Below, one piece after another: positions 1-5,668 of a DNA stretch of 6,213 nucleotides. The notes below the pieces were generated by a model. The model saw only the letters and a program-made list of their open reading frames with translations. It was not told where the DNA came from and did no database searches. How positions within the stretch are numbered: the stretch's first letter is position 1; each line of letters opens with the position of its first letter. The position numbers were made by a program, and so were the translations under genes. The stretch comes from Ilumatobacteraceae bacterium. GTDB taxonomy: Bacteria > Actinomycetota > Acidimicrobiia > Acidimicrobiales > Ilumatobacteraceae. Location of the stretch: NCBI GenBank assembly GCA_025456105.1, contig JALOLG010000233.1:1-6213 (forward strand), given 5' to 3'.

Positions 1-362
1 TGCACGTCGTGGCCCGCGAGCACGGACTGCATCTCGAGCGCCGCACGGACGGCGCGCTCCGGGTCGTCCTCGTGCGCCACGGGCGCGCCGAACAGCGCCA
101 CGATCGCGTCGCCGAGCACCTTGTCGACGTTGCCCCCGTAGCGCTCGATCACGGCGACGAGACGCTCGAAGGTGGTGTCGACGAGGCGCTTCACGTGCTC
201 GGGATCGGCGGTGGAGGCCAGCGTGGTGAAGCCGACCACGTCGGCGAACATCACCGTCACGACGCGCCGCTCGTCGTGCGAGGTGTCGAGCAGCGACAGC
301 CCGCACGACGGGCAGAAGCGCGCGCCGGCGGGCACCGGTTGGCCGCACGAGGGACACGCCAT
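1..362 (-). CDS. Class III adenylate cyclase with N-terminal zinc ribbon (partial, C-terminus beyond window)
   Basis: Makes cAMP from ATP. The minus-strand reading starts at ATG 362-360 and gives 120 codons before the window edge. Residues 3-20 form a zinc ribbon (CPSC at 3-6, CPSC at 17-20). The cyclase domain follows: VMFADVVGFT at 37-46 holds the first metal aspartate D41, and KVLGDAIVALFG at 81-92 holds the second, D85. The D41-D85 spacing of 44 matches what I recall for mycobacterial Rv1625c, and K81 falls where its adenine-specifying lysine lies, so ATP rather than GTP is the likely substrate. The second half of the catalytic domain is missing here. Proteins with this N-terminus and the following HEDDPERAVRA stretch are often long cyclase-AAA ATPase-TPR fusions; that is family knowledge, not visible. 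No Shine-Dalgarno precedes the ATG; a -10-like TACGAT lies 7 nt upstream. It is divergent from the ABC transporter genes. Confidence 0.9.
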   Translation of the reverse strand, partial: MACPSCGQPVPAGARFCPSCGLSLLDTSHDERRVVTVMFADVVGFTTLASTADPEHVKRLVDTTFERLVAVIERYGGNVDKVLGDAIVALFGAPVAHEDDPERAVRAALEMQSVLAGHDV

Positions 363-369
363 CGGGCGG

Positions 370-375
370 ATCGTA
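370..375 (-). promoter_or_regulatory. Candidate -10 element (TACGAT) of the adenylate cyclase gene
   Basis: On the minus strand TACGAT matches the actinobacterial TANNNT -10 pattern and ends exactly 7 nt before the cyclase ATG, which would place transcription start on or next to the A of the start codon (leaderless mRNA). No good -35 hexamer is visible at 16-18 bp spacing. The absence of a Shine-Dalgarno upstream of the ATG agrees with this. Confidence 0.5.
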
Positions 376-390
376 CGGCACCGCCGACCC

Positions 391-409
391 CGAACATCGC
401 GTGTGTTCG
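391..409. promoter_or_regulatory. Inverted repeat CGAACA-N7-TGTTCG, possible operator in divergent promoter region
   Basis: CGAACA (391-396) and TGTTCG (404-409) are a perfect 6-bp inverted repeat with a 7-nt spacer. It sits almost centrally between the two outward -10-like elements, 15 bp from one and 14 bp from the other, so each arm overlaps the -35 zone of one promoter. A dimeric regulator bound here could control the cyclase and the ABC cluster together. The GAAC/GTTC halves recall the actinobacterial LexA box, but the spacing is 9 nt rather than 4, so I do not assign LexA. Chance occurrence is not excluded. Confidence 0.35.
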
Positions 410-423
410 CGCGCCGGATTCGG

Positions 424-429
424 TACAAC
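424..429 (+). promoter_or_regulatory. Candidate -10 element (TACAAC) of the ABC transporter cluster
   Basis: TACAAC ends 7 nt before ATG 437, mirroring the divergent cyclase promoter. It lacks the final T of the TANNNT consensus, so it is weaker. No Shine-Dalgarno precedes the ATG, which fits leaderless transcription. No convincing -35 hexamer is visible. Confidence 0.4.
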
Positions 430-436
430 GGTGCCC

Positions 437-1192
437 ATGGCCGACACCCCCACGGGTACCCCAACCGTCGCCGCCGCCGCCGGCGCCGTCGACGCACGCA
501 AGACCTACGGCAGCGGCGACGCCGTGGTGCACGCCCTCGACGGCGTCACCGTCACGTTCGAGCTCGGTCGCTTCACCGCGATCATGGGCCCCTCGGGCTC
601 GGGCAAGAGCACGCTCCTGCACTGCCTGGCCGGGCTCGACGAGCTCACCTCCGGCTCGGTGTTCATCGGTGACACCGACCTCGCCTCGCTCGACGACCGA
701 CGACTCACCGAGCTGCGCCGCGAGCGCGTGGGATTCGTCTTCCAGTCGTTCAACCTGGTGCCCACGCTCACCGCCGACGAGAACATCCGCCTCCCCCTGC
801 TGCTCGGCGGGCGCGACGGCGACCCGGTGTGGATCGACACGGTCATCGACACCGTCGGCCTCCGAAACCGGCTCACGCACCGGCCGAGCGAGCTGTCGGG
901 CGGGCAGCAGCAGCGCGTGGCCGTCGCCCGTGCGCTCGCCAGCCAGCCGACGATCATCTTCGCCGACGAGCCCACCGGCAACCTCGACTCCACCACCGGC
1001 GCCGAGATCCTCACGTTCATGCGACGTGCCGTCGACGACTTCGGCCAGACCATCGTGATGGTCACCCACGACCCGACGGCGGCGTCGTACGCCGACCGCA
1101 TCGTGTTCCTCGCCGACGGCCACATCGTCGACGAGATGACCGAGCCCACGCCCGACGCGGTGATCGACCGCATGAAGCGCCTGGGGAGCTGA
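437..1192 (+). CDS. ABC transporter ATP-binding protein, MacB/LolD type
   Basis: Cytoplasmic ATPase that powers the FtsX-type permease encoded next. The 251-residue product has every nucleotide-binding motif in order: Walker A GPSGSGKST (51-59), Q-loop Q103 in FVFQSFNLVP, ABC signature LSGGQQQR (153-160), Walker B IIFADEP followed by TGNLD (173-184), and H-loop H211 in VTHD. The LSGGQQQR, FNLVP and DEPTGNLD combination is typical of the MacB/LolD/FtsE group. I prefer ATG 437 to an in-frame GTG at 401, because the extra residues before it look non-native and a -10-like element ends 7 nt before 437. The stop is 1 nt before the permease GTG, so the two are co-transcribed and probably translationally coupled. 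The substrate cannot be read from the sequence; lipid, lipoprotein, peptide or drug export are family options. Confidence 0.93.
   Translation: MADTPTGTPTVAAAAGAVDARKTYGSGDAVVHALDGVTVTFELGRFTAIMGPSGSGKSTLLHCLAGLDELTSGSVFIGDTDLASLDDRRLTELRRERVGFVFQSFNLVPTLTADENIRLPLLLGGRDGDPVWIDTVIDTVGLRNRLTHRPSELSGGQQQRVAVARALASQPTIIFADEPTGNLDSTTGAEILTFMRRAVDDFGQTIVMVTHDPTAASYADRIVFLADGHIVDEMTEPTPDAVIDRMKRLGS
1183..1188 (+). promoter_or_regulatory. Shine-Dalgarno (GGGGAG) for the permease gene
   Basis: GGGGAG lies within the last codons of the ATPase gene, 5 nt before GTG 1194. It supports that GTG as the permease start. It is the only clear Shine-Dalgarno I see among the gene starts in this window. Confidence 0.6.
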
Positions 1193-1193
1193 C

Positions 1194-2204
1194 GTGATCG
1201 GCCTCGTCACCCGCCGCAGCATGCGGGCACGGCTCGGGCGCAACATCTTCATCGCGCTCGCCATCACGCTCGGCGTGGCCTTCGTCGCCGGGTCGTTCGT
1301 CCTCGCCGACAGCATCCGCACGACGTTCGACTCGCTGTTCAGCGAGCTCAACCAGGACGTCGACCTCGAGGTGCGCTCGGTGCTCGCGACCGACAACGCC
1401 CAGGCGCAGCGCGACCCGGTGCCGGCCTCGCTCGCCGACGAGCTCGCGGCCATCCCCGGCGTGGCCGAGGTCGAGCCCGTGCTGCAGCGCTTCGCCCAGC
1501 TCCTCGACCCGGACGGCGAGCCGGTCAGCACCCAGGGCGCGCCAGCGATCGGCGCGGCGTGGACCGGCCCCACCGGCATCTCCGGCGTCACCCTCAAGGA
1601 GGGCCGGAACCCCGAGGGGCTCGGCGAGACCGCGATCGACCGCGCCACGGCCGATCGGGTGGGGTTCGAGATCGGCGACCCGATCGACATCGTGTTCGAC
1701 GACGGGGTCCGATCGTTCGAGATCGTCGGGCTCGTCGGCCTCGGCAGCGCCGACGGCTTCGGTGGTGCGACGGTCGCGACGTTCGACCCGGCCACCGCCC
1801 GCGAGGTGCTGAACGCCGGCGACACCTACGACGCCATCGATCTCCGGCTCGACGACGGTGCCGACGCGGCCGCCGTCGCTCGCGACATCGAGGCGCTCCT
1901 GCCCGACCGCACCGAGGTGGTCACCGGCGAGCAGGTCGCTCAGGAGGCGTCCGACCAGATCAACCAGTTCGTGTCGCTGTTCGGCAACGGCCTGCTCGCA
2001 TTCGCGTTCGTCACCGCGTTCGTGTCGGCGTTCATCATCAACAACGTCTTCGGCATCACGATCACCCAGCGCCTGCGCGAGCTCGCCCTGCTCCGAGCGA
2101 TCGGGGCCAACACCAAGCAGGTCCGCTCGATGATCATCGTCGAGGCGCTCCTCATCTCGATCACCGGCACCGTGCTCGGCCTGTCCCACCGGTCGACCTC
2201 GTGA
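1194..2204 (+). CDS. FtsX/MacB-type ABC permease, N-terminal half (broken by frame change)
   Basis: First half of a membrane permease partnered with the upstream ATPase; 336 residues before a premature TGA. Visible parts: membrane helix 1 at about 17-38, a large extracytoplasmic MacB_PCD-like domain at about 45-255, helix 2 at about 262-288, then the cytoplasmic coupling segment TQRLRELALLRAIGANTKQ (291-309) that docks on the ATPase, and the start of helix 3 (313-330). The last six residues SHRSTS are out of character, and homology resumes immediately downstream in another frame. Compared with the equivalent segment of the second FtsX unit, about 18 residues between helix 3 and helix 4 are absent. 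The GTG start is supported by GGGGAG 5 nt upstream and by the 1-nt gap to the ATPase stop. An intact family member would be a single protein of about 840-860 residues with both halves. Confidence 0.85.
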   Translation: MIGLVTRRSMRARLGRNIFIALAITLGVAFVAGSFVLADSIRTTFDSLFSELNQDVDLEVRSVLATDNAQAQRDPVPASLADELAAIPGVAEVEPVLQRFAQLLDPDGEPVSTQGAPAIGAAWTGPTGISGVTLKEGRNPEGLGETAIDRATADRVGFEIGDPIDIVFDDGVRSFEIVGLVGLGSADGFGGATVATFDPATAREVLNAGDTYDAIDLRLDDGADAAAVARDIEALLPDRTEVVTGEQVAQEASDQINQFVSLFGNGLLAFAFVTAFVSAFIINNVFGITITQRLRELALLRAIGANTKQVRSMIIVEALLISITGTVLGLSHRSTS

Positions 2205-2206
2205 TG
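2181..2206 (+). other. Frame-change/deletion junction inside the permease with TGATG stop-start overlap
   Basis: Upstream, permease homology reads in the frame of position 1194 up to about codon CTG 2181-2183. Downstream it reads in the next-but-one frame from about CCG 2189-2191 onward (PVDLVMAPRT). The shift equals loss of 3n+1 nt (or gain of 3n+2), and missing protein length argues for a deletion rather than a single-base slip. TGA 2202-2204 overlaps ATG 2204-2206 by one base, so reinitiation on the second half is possible. There is no Shine-Dalgarno before that ATG. Confidence 0.8.
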
Positions 2207-3676
2207 GCCCCGCGCACCGTCGTGATGGCGGTCATCGTCGGTGTCGGCATCACGATGGTGTCGGTGCTGCTCCCCGCCCGCCGGGCCGCCCGCATCCCGC
2301 CCATCGCGGCACTTCGCCCCGAGCTCGGGTACACCGCGCTGGCCGCCACGCGGCGCCTCGTCGGGGGCGGCATCCTCACCGCCATCGGCACGGCGATGTT
2401 CGTGATCGGGCTGTTCGCCACACCCGGTGGCACGCAGGGCCTGATCGTGCTGGCCGGTGGTGGCGCGCTGCTCATCTTCCTCGGCGTCGCCAGCCTCTCG
2501 GCCGCCGTGGCCAAGCCCGTCACATCGGCGCTCGGCGCACCGATCCAGCGGCTGTTCGGACTCCCCGGACGCCTCGCACGCGAGAACTCGGCCCGCGTGC
2601 CGCGCCGCACCGCGCGCACCTCGTCGGCGCTCATGATCGGCGTGGCGCTCGTGAGCGCCGCCGCGGTGTTCGCGATCTCGCTGCGCGACACCTTCGTCCG
2701 GGTGCTCGACCGCGCCATCACCGCCGACTACATCGTCACCGACGAGTCGTTCCAGGGGCTCCCACCCCAGGTGGCCGTCGACCTCGGCGAGCTCGACGAG
2801 CTCGCGGCGGTGTCACCGTTCCGGTTCGTCTTCGGTCAGGTCGACGGCGACGACAAGCAGATCACCGCGGTCGATCCCGTGGACTTCCCGCAGCTCGCCG
2901 ACCTCCAGGTGGTGGAGGGCGGGTTCGAGGACCTCGCCGACGGCGGCGTGCTCGTCCACAGCGATCCGGCCGACGACCTCGACCTCGAGGTGGGCTCCAC
3001 CGTGGACGTCACGTTCCAGAACGGCGCGGTGCGCACGCTCACCGTGGCCGGGATCTTCGACGACGCGTCCCTCGGTGCCAACTGGTACATCTCGCTCGAC
3101 ACGTTCGAGGACGCGGTCGAGCTGCCGCCGCGCGACGCCTTCGTGCTGGCCCGCCTCGCCGACGGGGTCGACCCGAGCCTCGCACGGCCGGTGATCACCG
3201 AGGCGCTGTCCACCTTCCCGCAAGCCGAGCTGCAGGACAACGCCGAGTTCCGTGCCCAGCAGGAGGGACAGATCAACCAGCTGCTCGCCGTCATCACCGG
3301 CCTGCTGAGCATGGCCATGGCCATCGCGGTGATCGGCATCGCGATCACGCTGGCGCTGTCGGTGTTCGAGCGCACCCGCGAGATCGGGCTGCTGCGCGCC
3401 GTGGGCATGACGCGCCGGCAGCTCCGGCGCACCGTGCGCTGGGAGGCGGTGATCGTGTCGGTGTTCGGCGCGGTCGTGGGCGTCGTCGTGGGCGTCGCGC
3501 TGGGTGTCGCGCTGTCGCTCGCCGTGCCCGACTCGGTCATCGACGTCGTGTCGATGCCCTGGTCGATCATCGTCACGGTGCTCGTCGGCGCGGTCGTCGC
3601 CGGCGTCGTCGCTGCCTGGTACCCCGCCCGCAAGGCGTCGCGCATGGACGTGCTCGACGCCATCGCCACCGAATGA
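2204..3676 (+). CDS. FtsX/MacB-type ABC permease, C-terminal half (separate reading frame)
   Basis: Counting from ATG 2204 the product is 490 residues, although the true start is uncertain because this is the continuation of the upstream permease. Order: helix at about 6-24 followed by the cytoplasmic LLPARRAARIPPIAALRP motif that ends the first FtsX unit; two helices at about 56-72 and 79-103; a helix at about 141-160; an extracytoplasmic domain at about 170-350; a helix at about 358-387; the coupling segment ERTREIGLLRAVGMTRRQL (389-407); and two closing helices (about 413-441 and 453-472) ending YPARKASRMDVLDAI. This is the second half of a two-unit, ten-helix permease. The N-terminus could insert with only five residues outside and the ARRAAR cluster inside, so a separately made polypeptide is topologically possible. 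The stop overlaps the next start (ATGA, 3673-3676). Confidence 0.85.
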   Translation: MAPRTVVMAVIVGVGITMVSVLLPARRAARIPPIAALRPELGYTALAATRRLVGGGILTAIGTAMFVIGLFATPGGTQGLIVLAGGGALLIFLGVASLSAAVAKPVTSALGAPIQRLFGLPGRLARENSARVPRRTARTSSALMIGVALVSAAAVFAISLRDTFVRVLDRAITADYIVTDESFQGLPPQVAVDLGELDELAAVSPFRFVFGQVDGDDKQITAVDPVDFPQLADLQVVEGGFEDLADGGVLVHSDPADDLDLEVGSTVDVTFQNGAVRTLTVAGIFDDASLGANWYISLDTFEDAVELPPRDAFVLARLADGVDPSLARPVITEALSTFPQAELQDNAEFRAQQEGQINQLLAVITGLLSMAMAIAVIGIAITLALSVFERTREIGLLRAVGMTRRQLRRTVRWEAVIVSVFGAVVGVVVGVALGVALSLAVPDSVIDVVSMPWSIIVTVLVGAVVAGVVAAWYPARKASRMDVLDAIATE

Positions 3677-4077
3677 GGCCCGCCGTGCCCGCACTCGACC
3701 CCGCCCGGCTCCCGACCGAGGTGCTCGACTTCCTCGCCGAGCGACACCTGGCCACGCTCACCACGCTGCGCGCCGACGGCTCACCGCACGTGGTGCCGGT
3801 GGGCTTCGGCTACGACCCCGACGATCGCGTGGTGCGCGTCATCACCTTCGCGGGCGCCGTGAAGGCCCGCAACGCCGCGCGCGGTGGGCGGGCCGCCGTG
3901 TCCCAGGTCGACGGCGGCCGGTGGCTGACCCTCGAGGGCACCGCATCGCTGGTCACCGACCCGGCCGGCGTGGAGCGAGCAGTTCGGGCGTACGCGGCCC
4001 GCTACCGCGAGCCGGCCGAGCGGGCCGATCGTGTGGCGATCGAGATCGCGGTCGACCGCGTGCTCGGCCGCGCCTGA
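3673..4077 (+). CDS. F420-dependent PPOX-class split-barrel reductase, Rv2074 (F420-biliverdin reductase)-like
   Basis: Small cytoplasmic oxidoreductase of 134 residues, about the usual length for this family. FLAERHLATLTTLRADGSPH (20-39), then VPVGFGYDP, the VITFAG..KARNAARGG segment (56-72), SQVDGGRWLTLEG (77-89) and the closing IEIAVDRVLG (123-132) follow, as I recall it, the pattern of Mycobacterium Rv2074, which reduces biliverdin with F420H2; K64 and R66 sit in the region that contacts cofactor phosphates in relatives. Exact substrate is inference: many paralogues of this fold act on other compounds. ATG 3673 overlaps the permease stop by 4 nt (ATGA), so translational coupling is likely and no Shine-Dalgarno is seen; an in-frame GTG at 3685 is a less likely start. 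No obvious functional link to the exporter is visible. It converges with nei across a hairpin array. Confidence 0.87.
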   Translation: MRPAVPALDPARLPTEVLDFLAERHLATLTTLRADGSPHVVPVGFGYDPDDRVVRVITFAGAVKARNAARGGRAAVSQVDGGRWLTLEGTASLVTDPAGVERAVRAYAARYREPAERADRVAIEIAVDRVLGRA

Positions 4078-4080
4078 GGT

Positions 4081-4182
4081 TCAGACGGCGTCCGAGCGAC
4101 GCCACCTCAGACGGCGTCGGAGCGACGCCACCTCACACGGCGTCCGAGCGACGCCACCTCACACGGCGTCCGAGCGACGCCA
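4081..4182. repeat. Four-copy 26-bp tandem repeat of hairpin units, last copy inside nei
   Basis: Units begin at 4081, 4107, 4133 and 4159 with a constant 26-bp period. Each starts TCAGACGG (units 1-2) or TCACACGG (units 3-4), contains the core GGCGTCCGAGCGACGCC, and ends CACC (units 1-3), while unit 4 runs into unique nei sequence after GCCA. Unit 2 has one C-to-G change in the core. The core is an inverted repeat: a 6-bp stem GGCGTC/GACGCC with a 5-nt loop, extended in unit 2 to a 7-bp stem with a GAG loop. Read in the nei frame (minus strand) each unit would spell WRRSDAV then TGA, and both variable positions are third codon positions there. The array begins 3 nt after the F420-enzyme stop and ends within nei, filling the whole gap. 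Confidence 0.95.
4087..4155. terminator. Possible bidirectional terminator: serial hairpins between convergent genes
   Basis: Stem-loops at 4087-4103, 4113-4129 and 4139-4155 (a fourth, 4165-4181, lies in nei) sit between two genes that converge. Their position suggests transcription termination for both strands. None is followed by a T tract on either strand, so classical intrinsic termination is not shown; high-GC actinobacteria often have such T-less stems, and a role in mRNA 3'-end protection is equally possible. Confidence 0.4.
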
Positions 4183-5043
4183 TGGCAGCTCGGCGAGGTA
4201 CTTCGTGGCGGCCGGATGGGGATCCATCGACGGCGTGTCGTCGGCGCGCCGGCGGTCGAGGCGCACCTGGCACTCGGGGCACCAGTACAGGAGGCGGGCC
4301 TGCTCACCGCTGCGCCGCACCTCGATGGTGCCCCGGCACCGGGGGCACGCCTGGCCGTTGCGGCCGTACACGGCCAAGCCGCCACGGGTGCCCGGGTGGG
4401 TGACGCGAGCGGGCGAGTGCAGGTTGGCCCGCAGCATGCGGGCCGCGGTGTTCACCACCCGCACGGCGTCGCGGTGCGACAGGTCGCCGACGTGCGCCCA
4501 CGGACTGAGCTCGGTGGCCCACAGGATCTCGCAGCGGTACACGTTGCCCACCCCGCACATCACGTGCTGGTCGAGCAGCACGTCGCGGAGCCTCGCGTCG
4601 GGATCGGGGTACGACAGCAGCAGCTCCACCACCGAGCCGAGATCGGCGTCCGACCGGCACAGGTCGGGCCCGAGGCGACCGAGACCCGGGTGCCGCGACC
4701 TGCTCTCGGCCCGGAACGTCTCGACCACGGGAGCGTTGAAGCACACCGCCACCCAGTCGTGCGTCTCGATCGAGGCGCGCAGCTGGCGATACGGCCGACG
4801 CCACGGCTCGCCGACGCGGTAGAGGTGCCACGACCCGGTCATGCGCATGTGGGTGTGCAGCACCAGGCCGTCGTCCCAGGCGATCTCGAGGTGCTTGCCG
4901 TGGCTCTCCACCCGCTCGACGAGGCGCCCCGCCTGCGGCACCGGGCCGACGAGGCGGGGGGCGTCGAAGCGCACCATCGCCTTGCCCACGAGCGCCACAC
5001 GCAGGGCGGCAGCCGTGCGATGGATGGTGTCGCCCTCGGGCAT
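4159..5043 (-). CDS. nei: Fpg/Nei-family DNA glycosylase/AP lyase (endonuclease VIII-like)
   Basis: Base-excision repair enzyme that removes oxidised bases and cuts the abasic site. The 294-residue protein begins MPEGDT, giving the catalytic N-terminal proline (after Met removal) and the adjacent glutamate E3. SHGKHL holds the conserved lysine K50. The helix-two-turn-helix is at about 158-175 (DQHVMCGVGNVYRCEILW, with N167), and the zinc finger is CPRC (233-236), 18 residues, CPEC (255-258). The MPEGDTIHRT start and overall layout resemble mycobacterial Nei (Rv3297) more than Fpg/MutM. A tail of about 36 residues follows the zinc finger; its last seven residues WRRSDAV and the stop come from copy 4 of the 26-bp repeat. 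ATG 5043-5041 is fixed by the catalytic N-terminus. The gene lies 53 bp downstream of the Nudix-like gene in the same direction, with its own -10-like element. Confidence 0.95.
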   Translation of the reverse strand: MPEGDTIHRTAAALRVALVGKAMVRFDAPRLVGPVPQAGRLVERVESHGKHLEIAWDDGLVLHTHMRMTGSWHLYRVGEPWRRPYRQLRASIETHDWVAVCFNAPVVETFRAESRSRHPGLGRLGPDLCRSDADLGSVVELLLSYPDPDARLRDVLLDQHVMCGVGNVYRCEILWATELSPWAHVGDLSHRDAVRVVNTAARMLRANLHSPARVTHPGTRGGLAVYGRNGQACPRCRGTIEVRRSGEQARLLYWCPECQVRLDRRRADDTPSMDPHPAATKYLAELPWRRSDAV

Positions 5044-5052
5044 CGGAGAGCG

Positions 5053-5058
5053 AGGTTA
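5053..5058 (-). promoter_or_regulatory. Candidate -10 element (TAACCT) of nei
   Basis: On the minus strand TAACCT fits TANNNT and ends 9 nt before the nei ATG, predicting a leader of only a few nucleotides. No Shine-Dalgarno is visible. Just upstream, 5060-5075 contains GCCGC-N6-GCGGC, a short inverted repeat between the -10 and the -35 zone that might be an operator or a weak terminator for the preceding gene. Confidence 0.35.
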
Positions 5059-5096
5059 CGCCGCCCGGGCGCGGCAGTGGTGGACGCCGTCGTCGG

Positions 5097-5636
5097 TCAG
5101 GGGAGCTGGCCGACGTGGGCGAGCGCGAGGCGGATCAGCCGGTCGTGACCACCGGTCATCTGGTCGCGCACGGCGGGTGACACCGCCTCCTCGGGCGTGA
5201 ACCACGCGAGGTCGAGCGCCTGCTGCGTGGGCGTGCACTCGCCGTCGACCGGCACCACGTACGCCAGGCTGACGGCGTGGTGCCGTGGGTCGTGGAACCC
5301 GCTGCGATCGGGGTCGGGGAAGTACTCCACCACCGTGAACGGCGACGGGTCGACCGGGATGCGAGGCAGCGCGAGCGGGCCGAGGTCCTTCTCGCAGTGC
5401 CGCACCAGGGCGTCGCGCACGCGCTCGCCGAACAGCACCCGACCGGTGACCACCATGCGGCTGATCGTGCCGTCGGCCGCCTGGCGCAGCAGCAGGCCCA
5501 CCTTGGTGACGTTGCCGAGCGGATCGACGCGGACCGGCACGGCGTCGACGTAGACGAGCGGCACCTGCGCCCGCACCTGCTCGAGCGCCTCGGGGGAGAG
5601 CCACGACGTGTCGGTGGCGGTGGTCTGGTCGCTCAC
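5097..5636 (-). CDS. DUF4916-type Nudix-fold protein with degenerate Nudix box
   Basis: The 179-residue product resembles the actinobacterial family annotated as DUF4916 or NUDIX hydrolase family protein; features I recognise are WLSPEALEQVRAQVPLVYVD (12-31), PLALPRIPV (87-95), EYFPDP (104-109), HAVSLAYVVPV (120-130) and ALDLAWFTPEEA (140-151). A Nudix-box-like stretch is at 65-87: G65, five residues, E71, seven residues, then RHCEKDLGP. The canonical REUxEExGU would need E at 80, 83 and 84, but here they are H, K and D. Hydrolysis of a nucleoside diphosphate derivative is therefore unproven, and a binding or altered catalytic role is possible. The start is GTG 5636-5634; no upstream in-frame alternative is apparent and no Shine-Dalgarno precedes it. 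The start is divergent from the mftE-like gene across 32 bp, and the stop is 53 bp before nei. Confidence 0.85.
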   Translation of the reverse strand: MSDQTTATDTSWLSPEALEQVRAQVPLVYVDAVPVRVDPLGNVTKVGLLLRQAADGTISRMVVTGRVLFGERVRDALVRHCEKDLGPLALPRIPVDPSPFTVVEYFPDPDRSGFHDPRHHAVSLAYVVPVDGECTPTQQALDLAWFTPEEAVSPAVRDQMTGGHDRLIRLALAHVGQLP

Positions 5637-5651
5637 GGCGGGAGATCTTCA

Positions 5652-5661
5652 CAGATACGGT
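5652..5661. promoter_or_regulatory. Overlapping divergent -10-like elements (TACGGT plus, TATCTG minus)
   Basis: On the plus strand TACGGT (5656-5661) fits TANNNT and ends exactly 7 nt before GTG 5669, predicting a leaderless mftE-like mRNA. On the minus strand TATCTG (5657-5652) could serve the Nudix-like gene with a leader of about 8 nt, but it lacks the final T. The two share two base pairs, so the promoters would compete. The plus-strand element is the better supported. Confidence 0.4.
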
Positions 5662-5668
5662 CGCCGGC

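Noticed and set aside
391..409. LexA (SOS) box
   Set aside because: GAAC and GTTC are 9 nt apart instead of the 4 nt of the actinobacterial consensus.
9..1058. Plus-strand open frame of 349 codons across the cyclase and ATPase
   Set aside because: Antisense to the cyclase and out of frame with the ATPase; repetitive R/P/S/A composition.
257..1825. Long minus-strand open frame of 522 codons opposite the ATPase and permease
   Set aside because: Antisense of two clearly homologous genes; low-complexity, R/S/T-rich composition typical of GC-rich shadow frames, no recognisable domain.
1062..2189. Minus-strand open frame of 375 codons opposite the permease
   Set aside because: Antisense shadow rich in D, E, R, G and H without domain features; the plus strand encodes an obvious FtsX domain.
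2181..2206. Programmed ribosomal frameshift joining the two permease halves
   Set aside because: No slippery heptamer or run of identical bases is visible, and residues are missing at the junction, which a simple frameshift would not explain.
4081..4182. CRISPR array
   Set aside because: Units are directly adjacent with no spacers, there are only four, and no cas genes are nearby.
4216..5148. Plus-strand open frame of 310 codons across nei
   Set aside because: Antisense of a Nei protein with all catalytic and zinc-finger residues intact.
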